NCBI GenBank assembly: GCA_029935295.1
Contig: JAOZKP010000030.1
Coordinates: 1-6,003 of the forward strand
From: a bacterium
Lineage (GTDB): Bacteria; Desulfobacterota; Anaeroferrophillalia; Anaeroferrophillales; Tharpellaceae
Length of the DNA stretch: 6,003 bases
Direction of reading: 5' to 3'
Below, piece after piece: positions 1-5,973 of this stretch (positions are counted from its first letter, which is position 1; each line of letters starts with the position of its first letter). The translations under genes were made by a program, and so were the position numbers. Below the pieces are notes generated by a model. That model did no database searches. It saw only the letters and a program-made list of their open reading frames with translations, and had not been told where the DNA came from.

Positions 1-13
1 GTACTTCGAACAT
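1..13 (-). CDS. Possible start of a further minus-strand gene (partial, runs off the window)
   Basis: On the minus strand an ATG at 13-11 is followed by Phe-Glu-Val before the window ends. A GGAG Shine-Dalgarno (complement of 20-23) lies six bases upstream, the normal spacing. This could be the first codons of a gene downstream of the three-gene operon, separated from it by the hairpin at 58-103. Only four codons are visible, so no product can be named and a chance ATG after a GGAG cannot be excluded. Confidence 0.3.
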
Positions 14-49
14 CACAATCTCCGATGCCGGGGTTTGCCAGAGAAGGAA

Positions 50-103
50 CACTAAAAGCCACCTGAGTAAATCGTGAAGTACTACAAGATCAACTCAGGT
101 GGC
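50..103 (-). terminator. Hairpin with 11-bp stem after the three-gene operon, probable terminator
   Basis: GCCACCTGAGT at 58-68 is an exact inverted repeat of ACTCAGGTGGC at 93-103, with a 24-base loop. Read on the minus strand, it begins about 25 bases after the stop codon of the 368-aa gene and is followed by four T residues (complement of 54-57). This is a plausible but not ideal intrinsic terminator: the loop is long and the U-tract short. Read on the plus strand, the same hairpin is followed by TTTTAATTTATTTTT, so it could also stop transcripts coming from the left. An attenuator or mRNA-stabilising hairpin is the alternative. Confidence 0.55.
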
Positions 104-127
104 AGGTTTTAATTTATTTTTGAAATA

Positions 128-1234
128 TTATTCAAAGCCGGGTTTGTTGCGTTTTCTGGCTTTGTAAGGGTCGTGCCGGCCGGAGAATTCGCGGTCACGC
201 ATTCTTTCACGGTCGAAGACAAACTGAACCATGCGGCTGGTGGCACTTCCGGTTCTGACGCCCATTAGAAGATTAACTTCAGCTGCGGTGTAGCGGTAGG
301 GAACGCCTTTCAGGGTTATTTCGCCGCCGGCATCCAAGACCTGATTGATCATAGTCATAATATTAGACTGGAGACGGAACGGGTCGGTTCCTTCGTATGT
401 GACCCGCCAGGTTGACCAACTTGCTTTGGGGTTGTCGGGGACAACGTTAGCACCATAACGTTTTGCTTCGAGGACGCCGGTTGCCGTATTGATAACTTTG
501 CCCATCGCTTCAGCGGCTTCGTATTCAGTGGCACCATCGAGACGAACTTCAAGAATGTTTTCATATTTTTTCAAGTTTCTGGCAAGAGCACCGCCGGATC
601 CAGAGCCTGAGCTGCTACCGACTACAGCATTGCCACCACCGGAGCCGCCCCGGCTTGAACCGCCACTCCAGGCGGTAAGTTTACGGCCGACAACATCACC
701 GACCTCTTTCTCACACTCAGCAATCGCATCATCACAATCCCGGGCGGTTTCAACCCATGATTTTGAGACTCCTATACCTAAATCATGACCGGCACTGTCA
801 TAACCTTCACCGTCGAGCCGGGCTTTAGCTTTGCAGAAACCATCCTGAGTCTGGCGGATTTTTACCCGCAGCCAGACAATATAGGCGGCATCAACACCAT
901 AGCGTTTACAAACTTCCATGCAGGCCATGGGTGAATCTTCACGGGCACGCTCCATGGTCCGGCTGAATTCACGTTCACTGGCATCTTTAGCAAAAGGATT
1001 AATGACTTCAAAATCGTGGCGGACAAGCTGGTTGTTGATAAAACGCATCATCCGGCGGAAATGAAGTGTAGCATTGCCGCCCTGGTTGGCGTCGCGGCCT
1101 TCTTCAACATAGAAAGGCAGGACAATAACTCTCTGTTGCGCCAGTGCGGCACTGGCAAAGGCACCGAACAGCATGCAGAAAGTAAGCAGGCTGATGGTAA
1201 GGATTGATTTTTTCGACATTAATTTGGAACTCAT
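128..1234 (-). CDS. Exported periplasmic protein, CsgG/LpoB/TolB-N-like domain plus shared C-terminal domain (368 aa)
   Basis: I do not recognise this as a named gene. Residues 1-32 are a Sec signal peptide: two Lys-containing stretches, a hydrophobic core at 11-30, and a likely signal peptidase I site after ALA (32). Residues 35-190 resemble the CsgG/LpoB/TolB-N-like fold: an opening strand VIVLPF (36-41), FEVINP (75-80), a YGVDAAYIV strand (112-120) and a late helix before KLTAW. Five cysteines (104, 109, 134, 167, 174) lie in this part. A Gly/Ser-rich linker (190-216) leads to a C-terminal domain (about 226-342) homologous to that of the 211-aa protein, including T-G-V at 252-254 and R327-x-G-x-x-T-S-R334. 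A basic tail ends in PGFE. The start is fixed by AGGAGG five bases upstream. It is the last gene of the operon, 68 bases after the lipoprotein. The fold call is from pattern only; the function is unknown. Confidence 0.85.
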   Translation of the reverse strand: MSSKLMSKKSILTISLLTFCMLFGAFASAALAQQRVIVLPFYVEEGRDANQGGNATLHFRRMMRFINNQLVRHDFEVINPFAKDASEREFSRTMERAREDSPMACMEVCKRYGVDAAYIVWLRVKIRQTQDGFCKAKARLDGEGYDSAGHDLGIGVSKSWVETARDCDDAIAECEKEVGDVVGRKLTAWSGGSSRGGSGGGNAVVGSSSGSGSGGALARNLKKYENILEVRLDGATEYEAAEAMGKVINTATGVLEAKRYGANVVPDNPKASWSTWRVTYEGTDPFRLQSNIMTMINQVLDAGGEITLKGVPYRYTAAEVNLLMGVRTGSATSRMVQFVFDRERMRDREFSGRHDPYKARKRNKPGFE

Positions 1235-1239
1235 TTTTT

Positions 1240-1245
1240 CCTCCT
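1240..1245 (-). promoter_or_regulatory. Shine-Dalgarno for the 368-aa gene
   Basis: The complement reads AGGAGG, a perfect Shine-Dalgarno, five bases before the ATG at 1234. It decides between this ATG and a second in-frame ATG five codons later (1219), which has no comparable site. Confidence 0.85.
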
Positions 1246-1302
1246 GATTAAATGGTTAAATAACAATTTGCAAAACTATAATTAATAAATTAAAGCTTGG
1301 AT

Positions 1303-2787
1303 CTACTTGAAACCTCCGTCAAAATGAACCTCTATCCGGCCCGGGCCGTTGCTGGTAAGGCGAAAATTTACACTTTTTGAAGTCTTAAGATATTGCCGCA
1401 GCCAGGCAGAAATATCTTCACGGGTGCCGTTGTACCAGAGCTCATAGCAGAGGCAGTTTGAATCGCGGTCGCAGAGCTCATCGGCCCGGCGTAACCAGGT
1501 AACTCCGGGAGCCTGATTGAGAACCGGATAGATGCGGTTGGCAAGAACCTCAGTAAAATTATAAAAACATAAGTTTATGTCCGTACTCGGGCCGCTCCAG
1601 GGTTCGCGGGCGCGGTGGATTTTTTGAGGTGGCTGGCGTTTGTGAACTGTGGTTCTGGTTGGCGTCTGGTAGCGGGTGCCGTACCGTCGTCGCAACTGTT
1701 CGCCGTCAAAATAGGCTTTGGCGGTAAATCCCGAGACGTAAGTGCCGCTGCTGCTTGCAGCAATAAGATTGCCTTGTTGATCCTCTAGCGGGTCGGTGCG
1801 CCAGATTGCCCGCAGAGCCAGACTGATGGTGTTATTTTTGAAAACCCTGCCGATATCGGCCATTAGCAGAACTGTACCCGGTTCAAATTGTGGGAGTTCG
1901 ACCGGTTTGAAAATATGTGAATTCCAGTTGTAGAAATCGATCTGCTGTAGGGCCGGTGCCAAATCCTGCTGGCTGACAACACAGGTAAATCCTCTTTGGG
2001 TGATCAATGCCTGTTGCAGGGCCGCTTGAATCTCCTGTGTCAAGCCCGTGGGATGGTGGCGCGAAGTTGTGTAAAGGAGAACTTTAACTTCCCGGTCGGC
2101 AACCTGCTGGCCCTCAATTTTAAGTCCGTTGAGATAGGCTTCGCGCAATTCAGAGGTCAGGCTGTAGGCGAGCCGGTCTAAAGAGGCAAAGGGGCGTTCT
2201 TCCAGGCCTTCCGGGAAAGGGTTGCGGTTGGCAGGAGCGTAATAGAGACGTCGGGCCAGGCTCTCCTGGCCGAATCCTAATGGTCCGCTGGCAATGACTC
2301 CGGTCAGATGATGGCCGTCGGCACTCTGGGCGGTAATCGTTCCATTGATACGATCTAAAACTGTGTCAGCGGTAATTTCAACCTGATATATGACTGCAGA
2401 TTGGAGCCGGTGGCGTTCGGGTAGGGGCTGGTTCTGGAAAGTAAGTGCATGGCCGGCTCGTAGCTCAAACCAGTTTTGTCGTGAAAGTTTGAATATGTCA
2501 TGGGATTCACGCAGACGGGTCTCTAAACGTTGACAAAGCATCTCTTCCAGACGGCTGAAAGTTTCACCCTGCATGGCAGACCCTGGAACAACTGTGGCCG
2601 GTGCCATTTCACTGGCAGAGAAATGCTGATCGGCGAGGAGGTCGTCAAGTATCAGATTTACCCGCTGGTCAAGTATGCGCTCTGCTTGTGTCGGTGCATA
2701 ATTTACCGGAGTGCCGGCGCAGGCACTGAGGAAAAAAAGTAACATTGCCAAAGGGAAAAGGGTAAATAGTTGTGACTTCTTGCTCAT
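1303..2787 (-). CDS. Outer-membrane lipoprotein with two tandem LpoB/FlgO-like domains and a C-terminal PGV domain (494 aa)
   Basis: I do not recognise a named gene. The ATG at 2787 is preferred over an ATG 13 codons further upstream because AGAGAGG lies six bases before it and the protein then opens with a classic lipoprotein signal: MSKK, a hydrophobic core, and lipobox L20-S-A-C23. Ala at +2 predicts outer-membrane rather than inner-membrane retention. Residues about 35-175 look like a FlgO/LpoB-type domain (a helix with ILDDLLADQ, then ATVVPGS, paired Leu-rich helices, FKLSRQNWFEL). Residues 232-360 look like a second such domain (VKVLLYT, IQAALQQAL, FTCVVSQQDL, then two long strands). 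A basic, Pro-rich linker (about 365-400) leads to 404-467, a diverged copy of the domain shared with its two neighbours (TEVLANRIYPVLNQAPGV) with cysteines at 407, 439, 445 and 447. The protein ends GGFK. It is the middle gene of the operon, 45 bases after the 211-aa gene. Domain names are inferred by eye. Confidence 0.87.
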   Translation of the reverse strand: MSKKSQLFTLFPLAMLLFFLSACAGTPVNYAPTQAERILDQRVNLILDDLLADQHFSASEMAPATVVPGSAMQGETFSRLEEMLCQRLETRLRESHDIFKLSRQNWFELRAGHALTFQNQPLPERHRLQSAVIYQVEITADTVLDRINGTITAQSADGHHLTGVIASGPLGFGQESLARRLYYAPANRNPFPEGLEERPFASLDRLAYSLTSELREAYLNGLKIEGQQVADREVKVLLYTTSRHHPTGLTQEIQAALQQALITQRGFTCVVSQQDLAPALQQIDFYNWNSHIFKPVELPQFEPGTVLLMADIGRVFKNNTISLALRAIWRTDPLEDQQGNLIAASSSGTYVSGFTAKAYFDGEQLRRRYGTRYQTPTRTTVHKRQPPQKIHRAREPWSGPSTDINLCFYNFTEVLANRIYPVLNQAPGVTWLRRADELCDRDSNCLCYELWYNGTREDISAWLRQYLKTSKSVNFRLTSNGPGRIEVHFDGGFK

Positions 2788-2793
2788 GATCAA

Positions 2794-2800
2794 CCTCTCT
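2794..2800 (-). promoter_or_regulatory. Shine-Dalgarno that sets the lipoprotein start
   Basis: The complement reads AGAGAGG, six bases before the ATG at 2787. It supports that start over the upstream in-frame ATG at 2826, which would place a charged 13-residue extension in front of the lipoprotein signal and lies only seven bases from the stop codon of the preceding gene. Confidence 0.75.
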
Positions 2801-2832
2801 GAATGATAGTGAGAAAAAATTATCAATAAAAT

Positions 2833-3468
2833 TTATTCAAAGCCACGGTTTGGATAATTTAGCCAATTGTTAGATCTCCGTGGACGGTTATAATGCCATT
2901 TTGCGGATGAACTATCAGCAAATACATTCATTTCAATGAAACACAATGTGCGGCTGGTTGACTGGCCGGGTCTGATTGCTTTTAATGTAGTACGCTCACT
3001 GTCGGTTAAATTGATGGTAAATCCATTTGTCAGATAGGTAGTTACGTCGCTGTCGGCTATCTCTTTGAGACGGTTGTAAATTGCACTTTCAAGAGCAAAA
3101 GGGGTAGTATCACAAAAGGTCAGCTGCCATTCAACTCTGCCGGCTTCAGGGTGTGTCGGGTCAAGGTGAAGTTGGCAGCGTCGGGCATTAATTACGCCCG
3201 GAGTTGTTTCAATGATGTCGTTAAATATTTCAGTTAGTTCGTAAGAGGTGACGCCCAGCAGATTTACAGTTAAAATCTCTGCCTGTGTCTCTAAACTTTC
3301 TGCTAATAGGCCGGATGTTTTTGTTGGGCTGGATCGGGTTGATGCCAGACTCAAATCGGCAGAAAATCCAGTTGCAAGAAACAAGGTTATTATAAAGGTT
3401 ATTATAATGGTAAACACCATAACTAATTTCTGCGGATAAGGCAAGTTCTCTTTAGTGAAAATTTCCAT
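2833..3468 (-). CDS. Membrane-anchored or secreted protein consisting mainly of the shared C-terminal domain (211 aa)
   Basis: This is the first gene of the minus-strand operon and I do not recognise it as a named family. Residues 1-14 are polar to basic. Residues 15-34 form a hydrophobic segment (VMVFTIIITFIITLFLATGF) that could be a signal anchor or a signal peptide cut near FSA (37). After a short Ser/Thr-rich stretch, residues 65-178 form a domain clearly homologous to residues 227-339 of the 368-aa protein. The alignment is ungapped for 74 residues with about 26 identities, including L-x-G-x-T-x-Y-E, T-x-G-V, W114, T-x-P-F-x-L, and later R166-x-G-x-x-T-S-R173. The tail is basic and aromatic and ends NRGFE, like the 368-aa protein's PGFE. 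The start is set by GGAGG five bases before the ATG. It lacks the LpoB-like N-terminal part, so it is the minimal version of the family. It probably acts at the outer face of the inner membrane or in the periplasm. Confidence 0.85.
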   Translation of the reverse strand: MEIFTKENLPYPQKLVMVFTIIITFIITLFLATGFSADLSLASTRSSPTKTSGLLAESLETQAEILTVNLLGVTSYELTEIFNDIIETTPGVINARRCQLHLDPTHPEAGRVEWQLTFCDTTPFALESAIYNRLKEIADSDVTTYLTNGFTINLTDSERTTLKAIRPGQSTSRTLCFIEMNVFADSSSAKWHYNRPRRSNNWLNYPNRGFE

Positions 3469-3473
3469 TTTGA

Positions 3474-3478
3474 CCTCC
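3474..3478 (-). promoter_or_regulatory. Shine-Dalgarno for the 211-aa gene
   Basis: The complement reads GGAGG (within CTGGAGG), five bases upstream of the ATG at 3468. It supports this start; no stronger alternative lies nearby. Confidence 0.8.
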
Positions 3479-3544
3479 AGCTAAATAATTTACTCTGATT
3501 TAAGTTGGTCCATCCATTCATCGAACTTCTTTCTGTTGTAACTC

Positions 3545-3572
3545 TTTATCGAAGGTTATTTTTTATTTTCAA
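3545..3572 (-). promoter_or_regulatory. Candidate promoter for the three-gene minus-strand operon
   Basis: The complement gives TTGAAA (3572-3567), a 16-base spacer and GATAAA (3550-3545), a partial match to the sigma70 -35 and -10 boxes. It would start transcripts near 3538 and leave a leader of about 70 bases. The region is very AT-rich, so chance matches are likely. A TATAAA on the minus strand at 3590-3585 is an alternative -10 but lacks a good -35. Confidence 0.35.
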
Positions 3573-3614
3573 AAAAAATTGCCATTTATAGAAAAATAAA
3601 AATTTTATTAAAAC

Positions 3615-3643
3615 TTGACATCTTTTGAATTTCCTTTAATAAT
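3615..3643 (+). promoter_or_regulatory. Sigma70-type promoter of the chemoreceptor operon
   Basis: A perfect TTGACA (3615-3620) is followed by a 17-base spacer and AATAAT (3638-3643), five of six matches to the -10 consensus, in AT-rich DNA upstream of the chemoreceptor. Transcription would start near 3650, giving a leader of about 80 bases. This is the strongest promoter-like sequence in the divergent spacer. Confidence 0.7.
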
Positions 3644-3650
3644 GAATTGA

Positions 3651-3664
3651 ATGATTTAAATCAT
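3651..3664 (+). promoter_or_regulatory. 14-bp palindrome at the transcription start, FNR/CRP-family operator candidate
   Basis: ATGATTTAAATCAT is a perfect palindrome seven bases after the -10 box, covering the predicted start site. Its arms TGAT-N4-ATCA are the core of the FNR-type consensus TTGAT-N4-ATCAA, differing only in the outermost base of each arm. At this position a bound regulator would be expected to block the chemoreceptor promoter. The neighbourhood is AT-rich, which raises the chance of an accidental palindrome. Confidence 0.45.
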
Positions 3665-3731
3665 CGATTTATGAATGTATTATTGATTGCATTATTGAGC
3701 TGAACATTTTGTGTTTAAGAGTGGGGGAAAG

Positions 3732-5387
3732 ATGAAATTGTCGATAAAGTACAAATTGTCTCTGATTGTCGGAAGTATGGTGTCAATAATTATTTTGATG
3801 TTTGTCCTGACTCTGTTTGCAACAAATGGTCAGAAGTATGATGGGCTGACTATTAATCTGGCCGGCCGGCAACGGATGCTGACTCAGAAGATGACCAAAG
3901 AGATGCTGATTCTTTCCCGGGTCCGGAAACAGTCTGGGTCTACCGGCCTGAAAGATGAAATTGCTGTCCTGAAGAATACGATGGCAATTTTTGAAAAAAC
4001 CCTGACAGCCTTAATCCGTTCCGGAGACGCCCCTCTCGGTCTTGATATGGCAAATACTAAATTCGCCCACTGTCCTCCGGCTAAAGAACCGGCGTTGTCG
4101 CAGTTGCAGCAGGTTGAAAAGATTAAGGGTGAATTCTTTACTAATCTCAAAAATGTTATTGCCGGTTCAGATGAAGAAAAAAGTCTGAACTGGGTTGAGG
4201 CCAATAATATTAAATTTTTGAAAACAATGAATAAAGCTGTTGGTATGATGCAGAAACAATCGGAGGGGAGGATTTCCAGTCTGTTGATTACCCAAGCGAT
4301 TTGTGCCGGGCTTGCAGCGCTGATCTTTATCCTGACCATTTTAACTATCATTTCAATTATCAAACGTATGCAGCTGGTACGTTCATTCGCGAAAAAGCTT
4401 GGTGACGGTGACCTGAGTACGACTTCCGGGGTTACCGGCAGTGATGAACTTGGCGCAATCGGGAATGATCTGGATGAAATGGCAGTGGCCTTGGCAAATA
4501 TTTTTAAAGGGATAAAAGGGGACAGTGAAACTCTGCTTACGGCTTCGGGTCAGGTTAAAACAGTGGCTGAAAGTATAAGTGAAGGTGCTTCCGAGTCAGC
4601 CAGCCGCTCTTATGCCGTTTCTGCGGCTGCTGAAGAGATGAGTGCCAATTTCGGTGCAATCAGTGATGCGGTTGAGAGGACTGCAAATAATGTCAATACA
4701 GTTGCGACTTCAACTGAAGAGATGAGCACTGTGATTAACGAGATCGCAGAAAATACCGGTCGGGCCCGCTCAATTACTCACGATGCAGTTGATCAGGCCA
4801 ATGTGTCAAGTCAGAAAGTTGAAGAATTAAGGACGGCTGCCGATGAGATTGGCAAGGTTACCGAGACAATTATGACTATCTCTGCCCAGACCAATCTACT
4901 TGCATTAAATGCCACAATTGAAGCGGCCCGGGCTGGCGAAGCTGGTAAGGGATTTGCGGTGGTTGCAAATGAGATCAAAGAGTTGGCCCAGCAGACGGCA
5001 AGTGCAACCGATGAGATTGCCGATCGGATTACCGGGATTCAGAATTCGACCTCTGAAACCAGTCGGGAGATTGGTTCGATTGTCAAGGTTATTGATGAAG
5101 TTGACAATATCGTCGGCAGTATTTCAGCCGCGGTTGAAGAACAGTCGGTAACCACTCGTGATATTGCAACTAATGTTACTGACTCATCACACGGTATGGT
5201 CGAAGTGACTGAAAATATTTCACAGGGAACCGCGGTGGTTGCTGAAGTTGCGCAGGATATTACCTCAGTCAGTCAGATTGCGACCGATCTTAATGACAGC
5301 AGTGATAACCTGCTGAAGAACGCTTCCAATTTGCGTGATCTGGCGGAACATCTTGAAAGATCACTGCAGCGGTTTAAATTATCTTAA
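3732..5387 (+). CDS. Methyl-accepting chemotaxis protein with PilJ-type periplasmic domain (551 aa)
   Basis: A transmembrane chemoreceptor that would signal through CheW and CheA to flagella or type IV pili. Transmembrane helix 1 spans about 9-30. The periplasmic part (31-182) begins with INLAGRQRMLTQKMTKE (41-57), the hallmark of the PilJ/NarX-like type IV pili chemoreceptor N-terminal domain. Transmembrane helix 2 is about 186-211, followed by a HAMP domain (about 212-262) and the long signalling coiled coil (about 275-540). The conserved hairpin tip is near 384-412 (QTNLLALNATIEAARAGE). There is no C-terminal NWETF-type tether for CheR/CheB; the protein ends LERSLQRFKLS. I chose the ATG at 3732 over the in-frame GTG at 3711: the GTG has almost no Shine-Dalgarno, while a G-rich AGTGGGGG precedes the ATG and MKLSIKYKLSL is a typical receptor opening. 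No che genes lie nearby, so the ligand and pathway are unknown. Confidence 0.93.
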   Translation: MKLSIKYKLSLIVGSMVSIIILMFVLTLFATNGQKYDGLTINLAGRQRMLTQKMTKEMLILSRVRKQSGSTGLKDEIAVLKNTMAIFEKTLTALIRSGDAPLGLDMANTKFAHCPPAKEPALSQLQQVEKIKGEFFTNLKNVIAGSDEEKSLNWVEANNIKFLKTMNKAVGMMQKQSEGRISSLLITQAICAGLAALIFILTILTIISIIKRMQLVRSFAKKLGDGDLSTTSGVTGSDELGAIGNDLDEMAVALANIFKGIKGDSETLLTASGQVKTVAESISEGASESASRSYAVSAAAEEMSANFGAISDAVERTANNVNTVATSTEEMSTVINEIAENTGRARSITHDAVDQANVSSQKVEELRTAADEIGKVTETIMTISAQTNLLALNATIEAARAGEAGKGFAVVANEIKELAQQTASATDEIADRITGIQNSTSETSREIGSIVKVIDEVDNIVGSISAAVEEQSVTTRDIATNVTDSSHGMVEVTENISQGTAVVAEVAQDITSVSQIATDLNDSSDNLLKNASNLRDLAEHLERSLQRFKLS

Positions 5388-5428
5388 AATTTTAAAACAG
5401 AAAAATATCAGAAAAGGAAAACAGATTG

Positions 5429-5914
5429 ATGAATGAATGTCCCTGCAGTTCCGGAAAAATGTATCAGGATTGTTGTGAGCCTCTGCTTGCTGGTTCCCGC
5501 AAAGCGGAGACTGCTGAGGAATTGCTGCGGGCTCGCTATAGCGCCCATGTGAAACTTGAAATGGATTTCGTTAAGGATACCACTCATCCTGACCAGGTAT
5601 CCAGGTATGAGCCTGCAACCGCTAAAAGCTGGGCGGAAAAATCGGAGTGGGATCGGCTTGAGGTTGTTGATGTTGAAGATGGCGGCCCTGAAGATGAGAC
5701 TGCCAATATTGAATTTGTTGCCCATTTCCGGCAGAAAGATAAGCTGAAAACCCACCATGAACTGGCTCATTTCAAACGTTACGAGGGGGAGTGGTTTTTT
5801 TATGATGGTCAAGGGGTGGTGCCGAAGCAGGTTGTCAGGCAGCAACCCAAAGTCGGCCGCAATGAACCCTGTCCCTGCGGCAGCGGTAAAAAGTATAAAA
5901 AGTGCTGCGGCTGA
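5429..5914 (+). CDS. ychJ: YchJ-family protein with SEC-C zinc motifs at both ends (161 aa)
   Basis: A cytoplasmic protein of the YchJ/UPF0225 family, whose biochemical role is unsettled. The N-terminal SEC-C motif is C4-P-C6-x8-C15-C16 and the C-terminal one is C148-P-C150-x8-C159-C160; each can bind one zinc as in the tail of SecA. Between them lies the YchJ middle domain, probably NTF2-like: AEELLRARYSAH (29-40, the family's LMRSRYSAY block), THP (52-54), W74 with L77, IEFVAHF (94-100), HELAHFKR (110-117) and W122-F-F-Y-D. Length matches the family (about 150-165). The start is uncertain by one codon: a TTG at 5426 has AAGGA seven bases upstream, the ATG at 5429 has it ten bases upstream. 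The gene follows the chemoreceptor by 41 bases with no terminator between, so the two are probably co-transcribed although no functional link is known. Confidence 0.88.
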   Translation: MNECPCSSGKMYQDCCEPLLAGSRKAETAEELLRARYSAHVKLEMDFVKDTTHPDQVSRYEPATAKSWAEKSEWDRLEVVDVEDGGPEDETANIEFVAHFRQKDKLKTHHELAHFKRYEGEWFFYDGQGVVPKQVVRQQPKVGRNEPCPCGSGKKYKKCCG

Positions 5915-5933
5915 ATTTCGGGTAAACCTTATA

Positions 5934-5973
5934 GTTAAAAAAAGGGAGGCCAACTGGCCTCCCTTTTTTTAAC
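5934..5973. terminator. Strong bidirectional intrinsic terminator
   Basis: GTTAAAAAAAGGGAGGCC (5934-5951) and its exact reverse complement (5956-5973) are separated by the four-base loop AACT. The GC core is an 8-bp GGGAGGCC/GGCCTCCC stem flanked by seven A residues on one side and seven T residues on the other, so it can terminate from either direction. It begins 20 bases after the YchJ stop codon and closes the plus-strand operon. Its symmetry suggests a convergent gene may end just to the right. Confidence 0.93.

Noticed and set aside
489..788. Plus-strand open frame of 99 codons opposite the 368-aa gene
   Set aside because: It is the antisense shadow of the Gly/Ser linker region (hence its Pro/Leu-rich product), has no ribosome binding site or recognisable domain, and overlaps a well-supported gene.
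1139..1234. Lipoprotein signal in the 368-aa protein because of Cys20 in its hydrophobic core
   Set aside because: The residues before the cysteine are L-T-F, which does not fit a lipobox (Phe at -1), and a good signal peptidase I site (ALA) follows at residue 32.
1235..1302. Internal promoter in the 68-base gap before the 368-aa gene
   Set aside because: On the minus strand TTGCAA, 17 bases and TAATCA can be lined up, but the match is weak in AT-rich DNA and the gap is short enough for co-transcription.
1303..2826. Longer version of the lipoprotein starting at the ATG at 2826
   Set aside because: It adds 13 residues with charged and aromatic side chains ahead of a standard lipoprotein signal and has no suitable Shine-Dalgarno; the ATG at 2787 has both.
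3884..4363. Minus-strand open frame of 159 codons inside the chemoreceptor gene
   Set aside because: It is antisense to the periplasmic and transmembrane part of a clear chemoreceptor; its composition reflects complementary codons and it lacks its own start signals.
5408..5953. Minus-strand open frame of 181 codons covering the YchJ gene
   Set aside because: It spans the whole YchJ gene in antisense and starts within the terminator. The plus-strand protein has both zinc motifs and family blocks, so this is a shadow.
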